64,000 nt of DNA from Cohnella sp. GbtcB17 (lineage in GTDB: Bacteria > Bacillota > Bacilli > Paenibacillales > Paenibacillaceae), in assembly GCF_019091135.1 (NCBI RefSeq), contig NZ_JAGXJW010000006.1, positions 1 to 64,000 on the forward strand. The letters run 5' to 3'. This document shows positions 8,516-17,158 of this stretch, piece by piece. Position numbers and translations under genes: made by a program. Numbering within the stretch: position 1 is the stretch's first letter; every line of letters begins with the position of its first letter. Below the pieces are notes generated by a model. The model was not told where the DNA came from. It did not search any database and saw only the letters and a list, made by a program, of their open reading frames with translations.

Positions 8516-9372
8516 GACAACGCAGATTCACGGTGTTCGGTGTCGTCAACGCGCTGATCCTGATCGCCGTCGCGATCTCCACCCTGTACCCGCTTCTTTA
8601 TATCACAGCCGTGTCGGTCAGCGATACCGCCAGCGTGACGAAGGGCGAGGTGTTCCTCTGGCCGCACGGCTTCAACCTGGAGGCGTACAAGGACGTTCTG
8701 TTCGATCCGAAAATTCCGAGAGCGTACCTGAACACGGTCTACTATACGTTTCTGGGTACGTTCATCAATCTGTTGTTCACGTCGGTGGCGGCCTATCCGC
8801 TGTCCCAGCCGCAGTTCGTCGGACGGAAGTTCTGGATGCTCGCGATCGTGCTGACGATGTTCCTGCAGCCGGGCATCATCCCGAACTTCCTGATCGTGCA
8901 GAAGCTTGGCCTGCTGGACTCCGTATGGGCGCTCGTCATCCCCAACGCGATCTGGACGTTCGAGCTGATCATCCTGAAGAGCTTCTATGAAAATATGTCG
9001 GCGCAAATTCGCGAAGCGGCGCTAATCGACGGAGCCTCGGAGTACCGCATCCTCTTCAACATCGTGCTGCCTCTCTCCAAGCCCGCGCTCGCGTCCGTCG
9101 GCCTGTTCTTTTTCATCGGCCACTGGAACAGCTTTTTTCTCCCGATGATCTATTTGAACGACCAGTGGAAATATCCGCTGCAGGTGGTGCTGAGAGGCAT
9201 GCTGATCTTCCACGAAGGCAACTCGTCCTCGCTCGTCGACGCGTCCGCGCTGGCGCCGCAGGCGAAGAAAAACGCGACGATCATCCTCGCGATGATCCCG
9301 GTGCTGCTGATCTATCCGTTCGCGCAAAAGTACTTTGCCAAGGGCGTTATGCTGGGCGCGGAAAAGGGCTGA
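8509..9372 (+). CDS. ABC sugar permease, YtcP/UgpE type, importer A
   Basis: A 287-residue second permease, six membrane segments. The EAA loop reads REAALIDGASEYRILFNIVLPLS and the C-terminus KYFAKGVMLGAEKG is typical of YtcP-like subunits. Its ATG overlaps the stop of the first permease as ATGGTAG, indicating translational coupling and equal dosage. It forms the heterodimeric channel with the upstream permease. Confidence 0.92.
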   Translation: MVGQRRFTVFGVVNALILIAVAISTLYPLLYITAVSVSDTASVTKGEVFLWPHGFNLEAYKDVLFDPKIPRAYLNTVYYTFLGTFINLLFTSVAAYPLSQPQFVGRKFWMLAIVLTMFLQPGIIPNFLIVQKLGLLDSVWALVIPNAIWTFELIILKSFYENMSAQIREAALIDGASEYRILFNIVLPLSKPALASVGLFFFIGHWNSFFLPMIYLNDQWKYPLQVVLRGMLIFHEGNSSSLVDASALAPQAKKNATIILAMIPVLLIYPFAQKYFAKGVMLGAEKG

Positions 9373-9419
9373 TGGTAGAATAAGCGGATACACCTGTGAC
9401 GCGAAGGATGATGACTATC

Positions 9420-11681
9420 ATGAAGCGGATCGTGACGAACCTCGGCGTACTGCAAATCTTCTTTTCTCTGCTGCTCGTCATCGCGATTATGTTCGTATCC
9501 ACTTATCTCATCTACCGCAACTCCATATCCGGTATTTACGACAAGGTCACGCAGAACAACACGCTCGTCTTCAAGTCGGTCGTCCAGTCGTTCGACGACA
9601 GCTTCCGGACGGTGGACAATATCATCCATTCGGTCCATAGCCTGCCGCCCTCGGACAATCTGATCTCGCCGGACGACGACAGCCTGGACATGACCAAGGT
9701 CTACACGCTGGTCAAAAACCTGTCCACGCTCATCTCTACGGTCGACTATATCGAGGAGGTCGTCGTCTTCTACGACGACGCGCGTCTCGCGATCACGTCC
9801 CAGGGGACGAGCGGCTTCGATCGGTTTTTCGACAGCAAGTATCGGCACGATACGTACAACGCGAGCTATTGGAAAACGTATGCAGCGACCAAGCACGCGT
9901 TTAAAATTTTTCCGGCGGACAGCTTCAAGGTGCTGGACATCAATCAGCAGCCGCGGTCCCGCAATTTGATGATCGCCTTCGGCGGCAACAAGCTCGCGAC
10001 GTCCAGCAAAAACGTCATGATCATGATTGACGTGGCCGCGCTGCTCAAGCACGTGAACCAGCAGTCGGTCATTCCGGGCGCGTCGCTTATCCTGCTGGAC
10101 CAGGACCGGAATATCATCTTCAGCACGGACAAGCAATGGGGACTCGTCGACGTGCTGAACGATGTCTACTTCAACGCGGACCAGGAGGCCTCGCTGACGC
10201 GCGAGAACTACGAATACAACTTCTACAAATCGGACTACAACGGATTTATTTATATCGACAAGGTGCCCTACCAGTTCCAGAACCTCAACCCGGTGACGCA
10301 GGCCAACGATTCGATCATGCTCACCGCGATCGTATGCGCCGTCGCGCTGTCCGTCTTCCTCAGCATCTACCTGAACCGGCCGGTCAAGCGGATCCTCCGG
10401 CTGCTCGGGGGCGGGCACAGCAAAGGCAACGACTTCCGGAAAATTTACAGCGGGATCGTCAAGCTGCAGGCGGACAACGAATTGTATCGGGATCAGCTGG
10501 CGTTTGCCGACAAGGAGCTGCGCAGGGGCGTGTTCCTGCAGGCGCTCGACGAGAGCGCGCATGCCAAGGCGCACGACATCCAGCTGCAAACCTACTATCC
10601 GGCTTTGTTCGGAGAGCACTGCTTCGTCATGGTGCTGTTCCAGGCGAGGCCGAGGCCGGATGCGGGAGAGGCGCCGCTGCCCGTCGAGACGATCGCAGAC
10701 CGGCTGGAGGCGGGACTTCGGCGGGAAGGGGCGGAAGCCAGCGTCTTTCATGTGTCGCGCGCGGAATTTATCGCCGTCGTCGGCTTGTCGAAGCCCGATG
10801 AACGGGCGAGGCTGCTCAAGCGGCTGCGCGGATCCATCGCGGCGGCCGAGAAGGAAGCGCTGCTCGGCTACGACCTTTGGGCTTGCGTGAGCGAGGCGTA
10901 TGCCTCGGAGATTAAAAATGCCAATCGCGGCTACCGCGACGTCATGAACGGCATGCTGTACCGCAACGTCGGAGACGCGGCGAGCGTGCTCGACGTCGAG
11001 GAGATCGAATATGTATGGAACGTCTACTTTCCGTTCGAGAAGCTCGAGAAGCTCTCGAATTACTTGCTGAACGGCAAGCTGCAGGAGAGCGTTCAAATCA
11101 TCCGGGAGACGATGGGCGAGAATGCGGCGCGCAACGTCCACCGCCACCAGCTCGTTCATATCGCCAAGTCGATGCTCTTCTACATGCTCCGCTACGCCGG
11201 CAGTTCCGCGAATATGCGGGAGGAGCTGTACGCGATCGAGACCGAATTTTGCCGCCGCGCGGAGCAGACCTTCGACTATCGGGAGCTGGAGGAGGCGTTG
11301 GTCGCGGTAGCGGGCCGCCTGTCCGCTTATGGGCGAGCGGAGCCGAAGAACAAGCTGAACTCGGCCTTCATCTCGCAGTACATCGAGCTGCACTACATGG
11401 AAAATCTGTACCTGGACCAGATCGCGGCGGTCATGGAGACGACGCCCAAGTACTTTTCGAACTACTTCAAGAAGACGTTCGGCGTGAACTATGTCGAGTA
11501 TCTGAACAAAGTGAGGCTGTCGCACGCGCGGGACCTGCTCCGAAGCACGAGCCTGTCGATCGCCGAGATCGGGGAGAAGACGGGATATTTGAACGCGTCG
11601 ACGTTCACGACGACGTTCAAGAAGTATATGGGCGTGTCGCCGAGCGACTATCGCAAGCAGAACGATCAGCAGATCGTCTAG
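9420..11681 (+). CDS. Membrane-anchored AraC-family sensor-regulator
   Basis: About 753 residues. One membrane segment follows the start, then an extracytoplasmic sensor-like region of roughly 260 residues, a second membrane segment near residues 295-315, a cytoplasmic stretch and a C-terminal pair of AraC helix-turn-helix motifs (LYLDQIAAVMETTPKYFSNYF, GYLNASTFTTTFKKYMG). This one-component design is common beside Paenibacillus sugar importers and is taken to sense the sugar outside and switch on the operon. ATG at 9420 is chosen; in-frame GTG at 9396 and two ATGs at 9408 and 9411 are alternatives, and no start has an ideal ribosome site. Confidence 0.85.
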   Translation: MKRIVTNLGVLQIFFSLLLVIAIMFVSTYLIYRNSISGIYDKVTQNNTLVFKSVVQSFDDSFRTVDNIIHSVHSLPPSDNLISPDDDSLDMTKVYTLVKNLSTLISTVDYIEEVVVFYDDARLAITSQGTSGFDRFFDSKYRHDTYNASYWKTYAATKHAFKIFPADSFKVLDINQQPRSRNLMIAFGGNKLATSSKNVMIMIDVAALLKHVNQQSVIPGASLILLDQDRNIIFSTDKQWGLVDVLNDVYFNADQEASLTRENYEYNFYKSDYNGFIYIDKVPYQFQNLNPVTQANDSIMLTAIVCAVALSVFLSIYLNRPVKRILRLLGGGHSKGNDFRKIYSGIVKLQADNELYRDQLAFADKELRRGVFLQALDESAHAKAHDIQLQTYYPALFGEHCFVMVLFQARPRPDAGEAPLPVETIADRLEAGLRREGAEASVFHVSRAEFIAVVGLSKPDERARLLKRLRGSIAAAEKEALLGYDLWACVSEAYASEIKNANRGYRDVMNGMLYRNVGDAASVLDVEEIEYVWNVYFPFEKLEKLSNYLLNGKLQESVQIIRETMGENAARNVHRHQLVHIAKSMLFYMLRYAGSSANMREELYAIETEFCRRAEQTFDYRELEEALVAVAGRLSAYGRAEPKNKLNSAFISQYIELHYMENLYLDQIAAVMETTPKYFSNYFKKTFGVNYVEYLNKVRLSHARDLLRSTSLSIAEIGEKTGYLNASTFTTTFKKYMGVSPSDYRKQNDQQIV

Positions 11682-11761
11682 GCGTGAGGGCAATATGACG
11701 TGAGGGCAATAGAACAAGAACATAAAACGATCGGCGAATCGCCCAAGCGGGAGGGATATCT

Positions 11762-12763
11762 ATGCGTGCCATTGTAACGCAGAGCGGGAACATCAAGGTG
11801 ATCGAGCTTGAGCAGCCGGACCCGGCGCCGGGGCATGTGCTGGTCCGCACCGAGTACTCCGCGATCAGCCCGGGCACGGAGATGGGCTTCGTGGGCCGCG
11901 CCTCGGACGAGGCCGCGGCCATCGGCTACAGTGCCGTCGGCATCGTCGAAGCGCTCGGCGAGGGCGTGGCGGACCGCCGCGTCGGCGAGCGCGTGGCCTG
12001 CTACGGCGTGCCGTACGTGCGGCACGCGGAATGGCTGGCGGTGCCGACCAACCTGACGGCCGTCGTGCCGGACGGCGTGGCGCCGGAAGAGGCGGCCTTC
12101 GGTGGCCTGGGCGCCATCGCGGTCCACGCGCTGCGGGTCGCGGACCTGCGGTTCGGTGAATCCGCGGTCGTCGTGGGGCTGGGCATCCTGGGCAATCTCG
12201 TGGCCCAGATCGCCCATGCCGCCGCTTGCCGCGCGGTCGGCTACGATCTGAACGCCGAGCGCGCAGCCGGGCTGCGGCAGCTGGGAGGCGCGAGCGCGTA
12301 CGCGGAGGCGGCCGCGCTGGAGGCGGCGCTGCCGGAGGCGACCGGCGGCGCGGGAGCGGACGCGGTGCTGCTGTGCGCCAGCGGGCCGGGCGAGCCGCTG
12401 ATCAACAAGGCGCTCGAATGGGTCCGCGACCGGGGCAAAGTCGTCATCGTCGGCGATCTGACGATGAACTTCAGCCGCGGGCTCATGTTCGCCAAGGAAG
12501 CGCAGGTGCTCATCTCGCGCGCCGGCGGCCCCGGCCGGTACGACCCGTCGTACGAGCGGGACAACCGGGACTACCCGCTCGGCCATGTGCGATGGACCGA
12601 GGGACGGAATCTGGCGGCGTACATCCGCCTGCTGGCAGAGGGGCGAATCTCCGTGCGGCCGCTGATCACGGATGTCTACCCGCTCGAGCAGGCCGCCGAG
12701 GCATACGCGAACTACGCGAACAAGAGCGCGCGGACGATCGGGACGCTGATCCGGTACGGGTAG
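11762..12763 (+). CDS. MDR-family dehydrogenase, apparently zinc-free
   Basis: A 333-residue medium-chain dehydrogenase/reductase. The N-terminal GroES-like part has EYSAISPGTEMGFVG. The Rossmann part carries VVVGLGILGNLVAQIA for NAD(P) binding. The GHE zinc motif and the cysteine cluster of structural zinc are absent, so it is a zinc-independent branch, near the bi-domain oxidoreductases of sugar metabolism. ATG at 11762 follows GGGAGGG. It is 80 bases after the regulator gene and may be part of that operon, oxidising or reducing a sugar-derived intermediate. The substrate is unknown. Confidence 0.8.
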   Translation: MRAIVTQSGNIKVIELEQPDPAPGHVLVRTEYSAISPGTEMGFVGRASDEAAAIGYSAVGIVEALGEGVADRRVGERVACYGVPYVRHAEWLAVPTNLTAVVPDGVAPEEAAFGGLGAIAVHALRVADLRFGESAVVVGLGILGNLVAQIAHAAACRAVGYDLNAERAAGLRQLGGASAYAEAAALEAALPEATGGAGADAVLLCASGPGEPLINKALEWVRDRGKVVIVGDLTMNFSRGLMFAKEAQVLISRAGGPGRYDPSYERDNRDYPLGHVRWTEGRNLAAYIRLLAEGRISVRPLITDVYPLEQAAEAYANYANKSARTIGTLIRYG

Positions 12764-12847
12764 GGTTGGGGGAGCCCGTACAGGCACTGTTCCTTTGCGG
12801 ATGGACACGGTACAATCATCTCATTCGAGACAGACAGGAGAATGACG

Positions 12848-13783
12848 ATGCTCCCGTTCGTGCAGCTGGCGCAATTCCGCGATATCAGGCCTCATGTCCG
12901 CTTCGCCCACTTTACGGAGTACCCGATGAAGGTGCCTTCGCGTTATGTATTCGATCACGAAATCATTCTCGTCGAGCGCGGACGGGGCACCGTTTTTACG
13001 GAGATGGGCGCTTTTCCATACGGGGAGCGTTCGCTGCTGATGATTCCGCCGGGGGTCCTTCACTCGTTCAAGGACGATTCCGACGGGTCGCTCGGGCACG
13101 CGCATCGGGCGATTCATTTCGACTGGGAACCGCAAGCGGTAGACGGCCTCCTTCACATTGTCGGGGATCGGGAAGGGCCGATTTATCCGGAGGAGCTTCC
13201 GAGGGAAGCGGCCAGGCTGGCCTCGCTATGGCTGCCGAATATGGTGCGGATCGACGGGGCGAGCGAGGAGACCCTTGCGATTGTCGGGCAAGTCGTCGAA
13301 GCGTTCCGCCAAGACGGGCCGCTGCGGAAGCTGGAGCTGCAGGCCCTGTTTCTGCGGCTGCTGCTCGTCTTGTCACGGCAGCTTCAGGACGGGCACGTCG
13401 TCTGCACGCTGCTGACCGACCGGAAGACGGGCAGGCCGCGAGACCGATCGGATATTACGAAGTACATCTTGCGCATGCACGATGCCGTCGGACAAACCCC
13501 CGTTACCGATGACATTTTAAATCAGTGGCAGGAGACGGTGTTTTTCAGCGCGCCGCATTTTCACCGGTTATTTAAGGAGCAGGCAGGCTTCACGCTTCAT
13601 GAATATTTCACCAAGCTTCGGATGGAGAAGGGGGCCATGCTGCTGCTAAGCACGGATCTCCTGATACAGGAAGTCGCATACGCTTGCGGCTATGAAGACA
13701 GCAGATATTTCAGCCGGCTTTTCCGCAAGCACGAAGGGGTCAGCCCGAATCAATACCGTCGCATTTTCCTCCATGGGGATTGA
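12848..13783 (+). CDS. AraC-family regulator with cupin domain
   Basis: About 311 residues. The N-terminal half is a cupin-like ligand pocket (RGRGTVFTEMGAFPYGERSLLMIPPG). The C-terminal 100 residues hold two AraC helix-turn-helix motifs (VFFSAPHFHRLFKEQAGF and VAYACGYEDSRYFSRLFRKHEG). ATG at 12848 is preferred because AGGAG lies seven bases upstream; ATG at 12842 is too close to it. It directly precedes the rhamnosidase gene and probably controls it, by analogy with RhaS/RhaR-type activators. Confidence 0.85.
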   Translation: MLPFVQLAQFRDIRPHVRFAHFTEYPMKVPSRYVFDHEIILVERGRGTVFTEMGAFPYGERSLLMIPPGVLHSFKDDSDGSLGHAHRAIHFDWEPQAVDGLLHIVGDREGPIYPEELPREAARLASLWLPNMVRIDGASEETLAIVGQVVEAFRQDGPLRKLELQALFLRLLLVLSRQLQDGHVVCTLLTDRKTGRPRDRSDITKYILRMHDAVGQTPVTDDILNQWQETVFFSAPHFHRLFKEQAGFTLHEYFTKLRMEKGAMLLLSTDLLIQEVAYACGYEDSRYFSRLFRKHEGVSPNQYRRIFLHGD

Positions 13784-13911
13784 CCGTCTCTCCTCGAATC
13801 CAATAACTGAAATGATTCATTTGTCCACCTAAAATGAAAGCTGCGGCCTCCTGCGTGCTTCCGTCCGGTTGATACAATCGGCATAAACAGACGACAAGGA
13901 GGCTGTTTGGC

Positions 13912-16266
13912 ATGAAAAACGTGCCTTGTTTATGGCACCCATCGCCTTCCAGATCGCAAAATGTATACGTACTCTTCCAAACGGCGTTGGCGCTCGAGGA
14001 AAGCGACGATTGGCAGTTGAACGTGTTCGGCAGCAGCCTGTACCGCGTTTATGTAGACGGGGAGGAGATTGCGGAGGGGCCGGCGCGGTTTTCTCCCGAG
14101 CACCCGGAATACGACGTTCACACCGTGAGTCTGACGGCGGGACGACGCATTCTCTCGGTCATCGTGCACGATTACGGGGTGCATACGCGCATTCTGATGG
14201 GAGGCATCCATCCCTTTCTGCAGTGCCGGGCGACCGGGAAAAAAGGGCCGATTCGGCTGGCGTGGAGGTGCAAGGAGCTGGACGCCTTCGAGCCGATCGA
14301 CCGGCGGGTCAACGGGCAGCTCGGCTGGATGGAAAGCTGCGACACCAGGCGGCTGCCGGATTTACGCTGCGCTTTCGACGGGGAGGGGTGGTCGGAGGCG
14401 CTCGAAATCGAGCATCCGCTCGGGGATGCCGCTTACCGTCCCGGCACGGTCGGCGCTTGCCTTCGTCTGCCGGTGGCGGCAGCCGAGATCGCGGGCGGCA
14501 CGTATGCCGACCGATTCGGCTACGTGAACGACGATCCGCCGGTGCGATTCATGAGCCGGGACTTGCAGCCGCAATTGCCGGACGACGGCGTCTGGGCGCG
14601 GTTCGACCTCGGCAAGATCGGCTTGTACCGCCCATGCATCACGATCGATGTGCCGCAGGGGACGATCGTTGAAGCGGGCTACGCCGAATCGCTGACCGAC
14701 GGGCGGGTATTCCCGGTCATCCCGCTGTCGGCCAGCACGTCCTGCCACGTCGACCGATGGATCGCCGCGGGCGGGCCGCAGCGGCTGCTCACGTTCGCGC
14801 CGCGCGGGTTCCGCTTTATCGAGGTCCATGTCGCCGCCGCCCCGCCCGACGTGAATTTGCTTCAAGCGGAAGGCTTGCAGCGCACTCGCTACGGCGAATC
14901 TGCCGGGACCTTCCATTGCAGCGACTCGCGGCTGAACGATATCTGGCGTCTGGGCGTAGATACGCTGCGCGCTTGCGCCGAGGACGCGCTGATCGATACG
15001 CCGACGAGAGAGCGGGGGCAATGGATCGGCGATGCCGCCGTCATCGGCATGGAGGTGCTTGGCGTCACCTTCGGTGATCTCGAGCTCGTTCACCGGGGGC
15101 TGCAGCAGGCATCCTACCGCCGCAGGCACGACGGATTGGCGGCGGGTCTCTGTCCGGGGCAGGAAGCTTATTTAACGACGTACGCACTTTATTGGATAGA
15201 CGGTTGCTTTCGTTACGCCAGGCTGACCGGGGACGCCAGCCTGCTGGAAGAATGCTACGAGACGGCGGCACGCACGATCGATTACTTTTTCGCGCATATG
15301 ACGCCGCGAGGCACGCTTCCTTCCGCAGACACCTGGGACTTCATCGACTGGGGACACGCCGTCGCGTCCGGCGAGATCAACGTCAGCCTGAATCTGACGC
15401 TGCTGAACACGCTGGGGCATATGGCGGCATGGGAGCAAGCGCGAGGATTGCACGACAAGGGGGAGAAGCGCAGGGAACAGCATGAAAAGATAGGCCGGAT
15501 CGTGGCGGAGCACTATAGGTCGGCAGATGGGCTGCTGGCCAAATCGGTGCGGGCCGAGGCGCTTTCGTCGCCGGAAACGAGGGAGCCCGGATATCACGCT
15601 ACCGTTCTCGGCTTGCTGTATGGCTTGTTCGACGAAGAGGCGAAGCCGCGCGCGGTCGCATTCATCAAGGCGCATATGCTGAGCTGCTTCCCGAACAATC
15701 CCGACGCGCCGCGGCTTGTGCACCCTTCGGCCAATCACGAGCGGCTCATCACCCCGAGCTTCTCCCACTTTTCCCTGCAGGCGTTGTGGGAGGCGGGGGA
15801 GGCAGACTTCGTACTGGAGCAGTACCGGACGTGCTGGGGGTGGATGCTGGACCAGGGCGTCACGACGCTGCTCGAGGTGTTCGATACCCGCTGGAGCCAT
15901 TGCCATGCGTGGTCCGCTTCGCCGACCTGGCAGTTGTCGCGGTACGCGCTTGGTCTCATCCCGGAAGCGGGCGAAGACCCTTACCGTTACCGGCTGCGCT
16001 TTCAGCCGGGCACGCTGGCGTATGCCTCCGGCAGCGTGCCGCTGCTGGCGGAGAAGGGCATGGTCCATGTCGAATGGAAACGGACCGCGCCGGGAGCATG
16101 GGAATACGAGCTGCGCACGGATCGTCCGATTCGCGTGTCGCTCGAAGGGGCGCACGCAATCTCGCTTATGGCGCTGGACGGCAAAGAGACCGCGCCGAAT
16201 ACGCTGCTCGAGGTGCAGCAGCGCTTGGTGCTGAAGTATACCGACGTTAATGGACGATCATCTTGA
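13912..16266 (+). CDS. GH78-like alpha-L-rhamnosidase
   Basis: A 784-residue protein without a signal peptide, so cytoplasmic. The N-terminal 250 residues look like the beta-sandwich domain of GH78 enzymes. The catalytic (alpha/alpha)6 part contains DTPTRERGQWIGD, equivalent to the family motif with the general acid, and later WDFIDWG, DQGVTTLLEVFD and SHCHAWSASP. These enzymes release terminal L-rhamnose from flavonoid glycosides, saponins or pectin fragments. It likely acts on oligosaccharides brought in by a nearby importer. The stop overlaps a pseudogene fragment on the other strand. Confidence 0.85.
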   Translation: MKNVPCLWHPSPSRSQNVYVLFQTALALEESDDWQLNVFGSSLYRVYVDGEEIAEGPARFSPEHPEYDVHTVSLTAGRRILSVIVHDYGVHTRILMGGIHPFLQCRATGKKGPIRLAWRCKELDAFEPIDRRVNGQLGWMESCDTRRLPDLRCAFDGEGWSEALEIEHPLGDAAYRPGTVGACLRLPVAAAEIAGGTYADRFGYVNDDPPVRFMSRDLQPQLPDDGVWARFDLGKIGLYRPCITIDVPQGTIVEAGYAESLTDGRVFPVIPLSASTSCHVDRWIAAGGPQRLLTFAPRGFRFIEVHVAAAPPDVNLLQAEGLQRTRYGESAGTFHCSDSRLNDIWRLGVDTLRACAEDALIDTPTRERGQWIGDAAVIGMEVLGVTFGDLELVHRGLQQASYRRRHDGLAAGLCPGQEAYLTTYALYWIDGCFRYARLTGDASLLEECYETAARTIDYFFAHMTPRGTLPSADTWDFIDWGHAVASGEINVSLNLTLLNTLGHMAAWEQARGLHDKGEKRREQHEKIGRIVAEHYRSADGLLAKSVRAEALSSPETREPGYHATVLGLLYGLFDEEAKPRAVAFIKAHMLSCFPNNPDAPRLVHPSANHERLITPSFSHFSLQALWEAGEADFVLEQYRTCWGWMLDQGVTTLLEVFDTRWSHCHAWSASPTWQLSRYALGLIPEAGEDPYRYRLRFQPGTLAYASGSVPLLAEKGMVHVEWKRTAPGAWEYELRTDRPIRVSLEGAHAISLMALDGKETAPNTLLEVQQRLVLKYTDVNGRSS

Positions 16267-16380
16267 CTCGGTTGCGAAGGCAAAGTTACCAAGCTTGAAC
16301 CCGCCTGCCTCATAATGGATTGAAGCCGTAATATCGCCAATGTATTGAGGCTCCGCAAGGCCGTCGATCGATAGACCGAT
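16258..16380 (-). pseudogene. 3-prime remnant of a lipoprotein gene paralogue
   Basis: Read on the minus strand this encodes IGLSIDGLAEPQYIGDITAS, then GFKLGNFAFATE, ending in TGA. The C-terminus of the intact lipoprotein at 19164-20021 reads VGLRIDGFAEPQYVGNITAS and FKLGNFAFAAE. The DNA is also clearly similar over about 110 bases. Upstream of this nothing of the gene is left. The two copies differ at many positions, so this is an old paralogue fragment and not a recent duplication. It overlaps the rhamnosidase stop by nine bases. Confidence 0.75.
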
Positions 16381-16419
16381 CGAGGCCTTCAACTTGATAC
16401 AGAGACATGCATAAATGGT

Positions 16420-16439
16420 TATGGACTAAACAGTCCATA
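16420..16439. promoter_or_regulatory. TetR operator 1, tetR promoter
   Basis: TATGGACT and AGTCCATA form a perfect eight-base dyad around AAAC. It overlaps the -35 region of a likely promoter (TGGACT, 18 bases, TATACT at 16446-16451) of the TetR gene. Two near-identical dyads lie in front of the next gene, so autorepression plus control of the oxidoreductase is the simple reading. Confidence 0.8.
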
Positions 16440-16473
16440 ATGGTGTATACTGCTGCTTAAGAGGTGATGCAGG

Positions 16474-17052
16474 ATGGCCCGTCCGCGCAATTTCGATGAG
16501 GAAGACGTGCTAAGGAAGGCTATGGCGCTATTTTGGTCAAAAGGCTATGAATCCACCTCGCTGGCCGAATTGCTTCAAACGACGGGGCTTAGCAAGAGCA
16601 GCCTGTACGAAACGTTCGGAAGCAAGCGCGAGCTGTTTCTCCGGGCATTCCAGCTGTATAAAAAGGATCGTATGGACGGTTTGACCGAAGGCTTAAGTCA
16701 CCCTGATGCTTACCTGGCGCTCACGAACGCATTTAAGACGGTGCTGGACGGCAAGGGAAGTCAGATGGGCTGCATGACCGCGAATGAAGCCATTGAGTTG
16801 GCTCCCCATGACCCCAAGCTGCAAGAGATGGTGGAGAGCGACTTTTACAATATCGAGGAGGTTTTCCGGCAGACCATCGAGCGAGGCAAAGAGAACGGTT
16901 CGCTCCGCGCCGGACTTGATGCTCGCAAAATCGCTCGCTTCCTTACGGTATCTCTGCAAGGCATTAACGTTATGATTCGAGCGCAAGCCAAGCGAGAGGT
17001 CTTGGAGGATTTCATATCCGTTGTGCTGGAAAAGCTGAACGAACGCGAATGA
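16474..17052 (+). CDS. TetR/AcrR-family regulator
   Basis: A 192-residue repressor. The N-terminal helix-turn-helix is SLAELLQTTGLSKSSLYETFGSKRELF. The C-terminal ligand domain contains the GCMTANEAIE segment with a single cysteine, near residue 93. ATG at 16474. In Proteobacteria the TetR protein NemR, which senses electrophiles through cysteine, controls the Old Yellow Enzyme NemA; this pair has the same gene content. That parallel is inference. Operators of the same sequence flank the gene on both sides. Confidence 0.88.
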   Translation: MARPRNFDEEDVLRKAMALFWSKGYESTSLAELLQTTGLSKSSLYETFGSKRELFLRAFQLYKKDRMDGLTEGLSHPDAYLALTNAFKTVLDGKGSQMGCMTANEAIELAPHDPKLQEMVESDFYNIEEVFRQTIERGKENGSLRAGLDARKIARFLTVSLQGINVMIRAQAKREVLEDFISVVLEKLNERE

Positions 17053-17075
17053 GGGTTCGTTTTCTTTTTCGCCAT

Positions 17076-17095
17076 TATGGACCTTGTGGTCCGTA
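17076..17095. promoter_or_regulatory. TetR operator 2
   Basis: TATGGACC TTGT GGTCCGTA, one mismatch from a perfect dyad, and the same consensus as operator 1 (TATGGACY, four bases, RGTCCRTA). It lies in the gap between tetR and the oxidoreductase gene. Confidence 0.75.
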
Positions 17096-17109
17096 ATTAC
17101 GATGCTTAT

Positions 17110-17129
17110 TATGGACCGATCGGTCCTTA
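17110..17129. promoter_or_regulatory. TetR operator 3
   Basis: TATGGACC GATC GGTCCTTA, centred 34 bases after operator 2, about 30 bases before the oxidoreductase start. Three turns of helix separate the two sites, which would allow two dimers on one face. Confidence 0.75.
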
Positions 17130-17158
17130 ATAATACAACCTTTAAAAGGAGAATGAAC

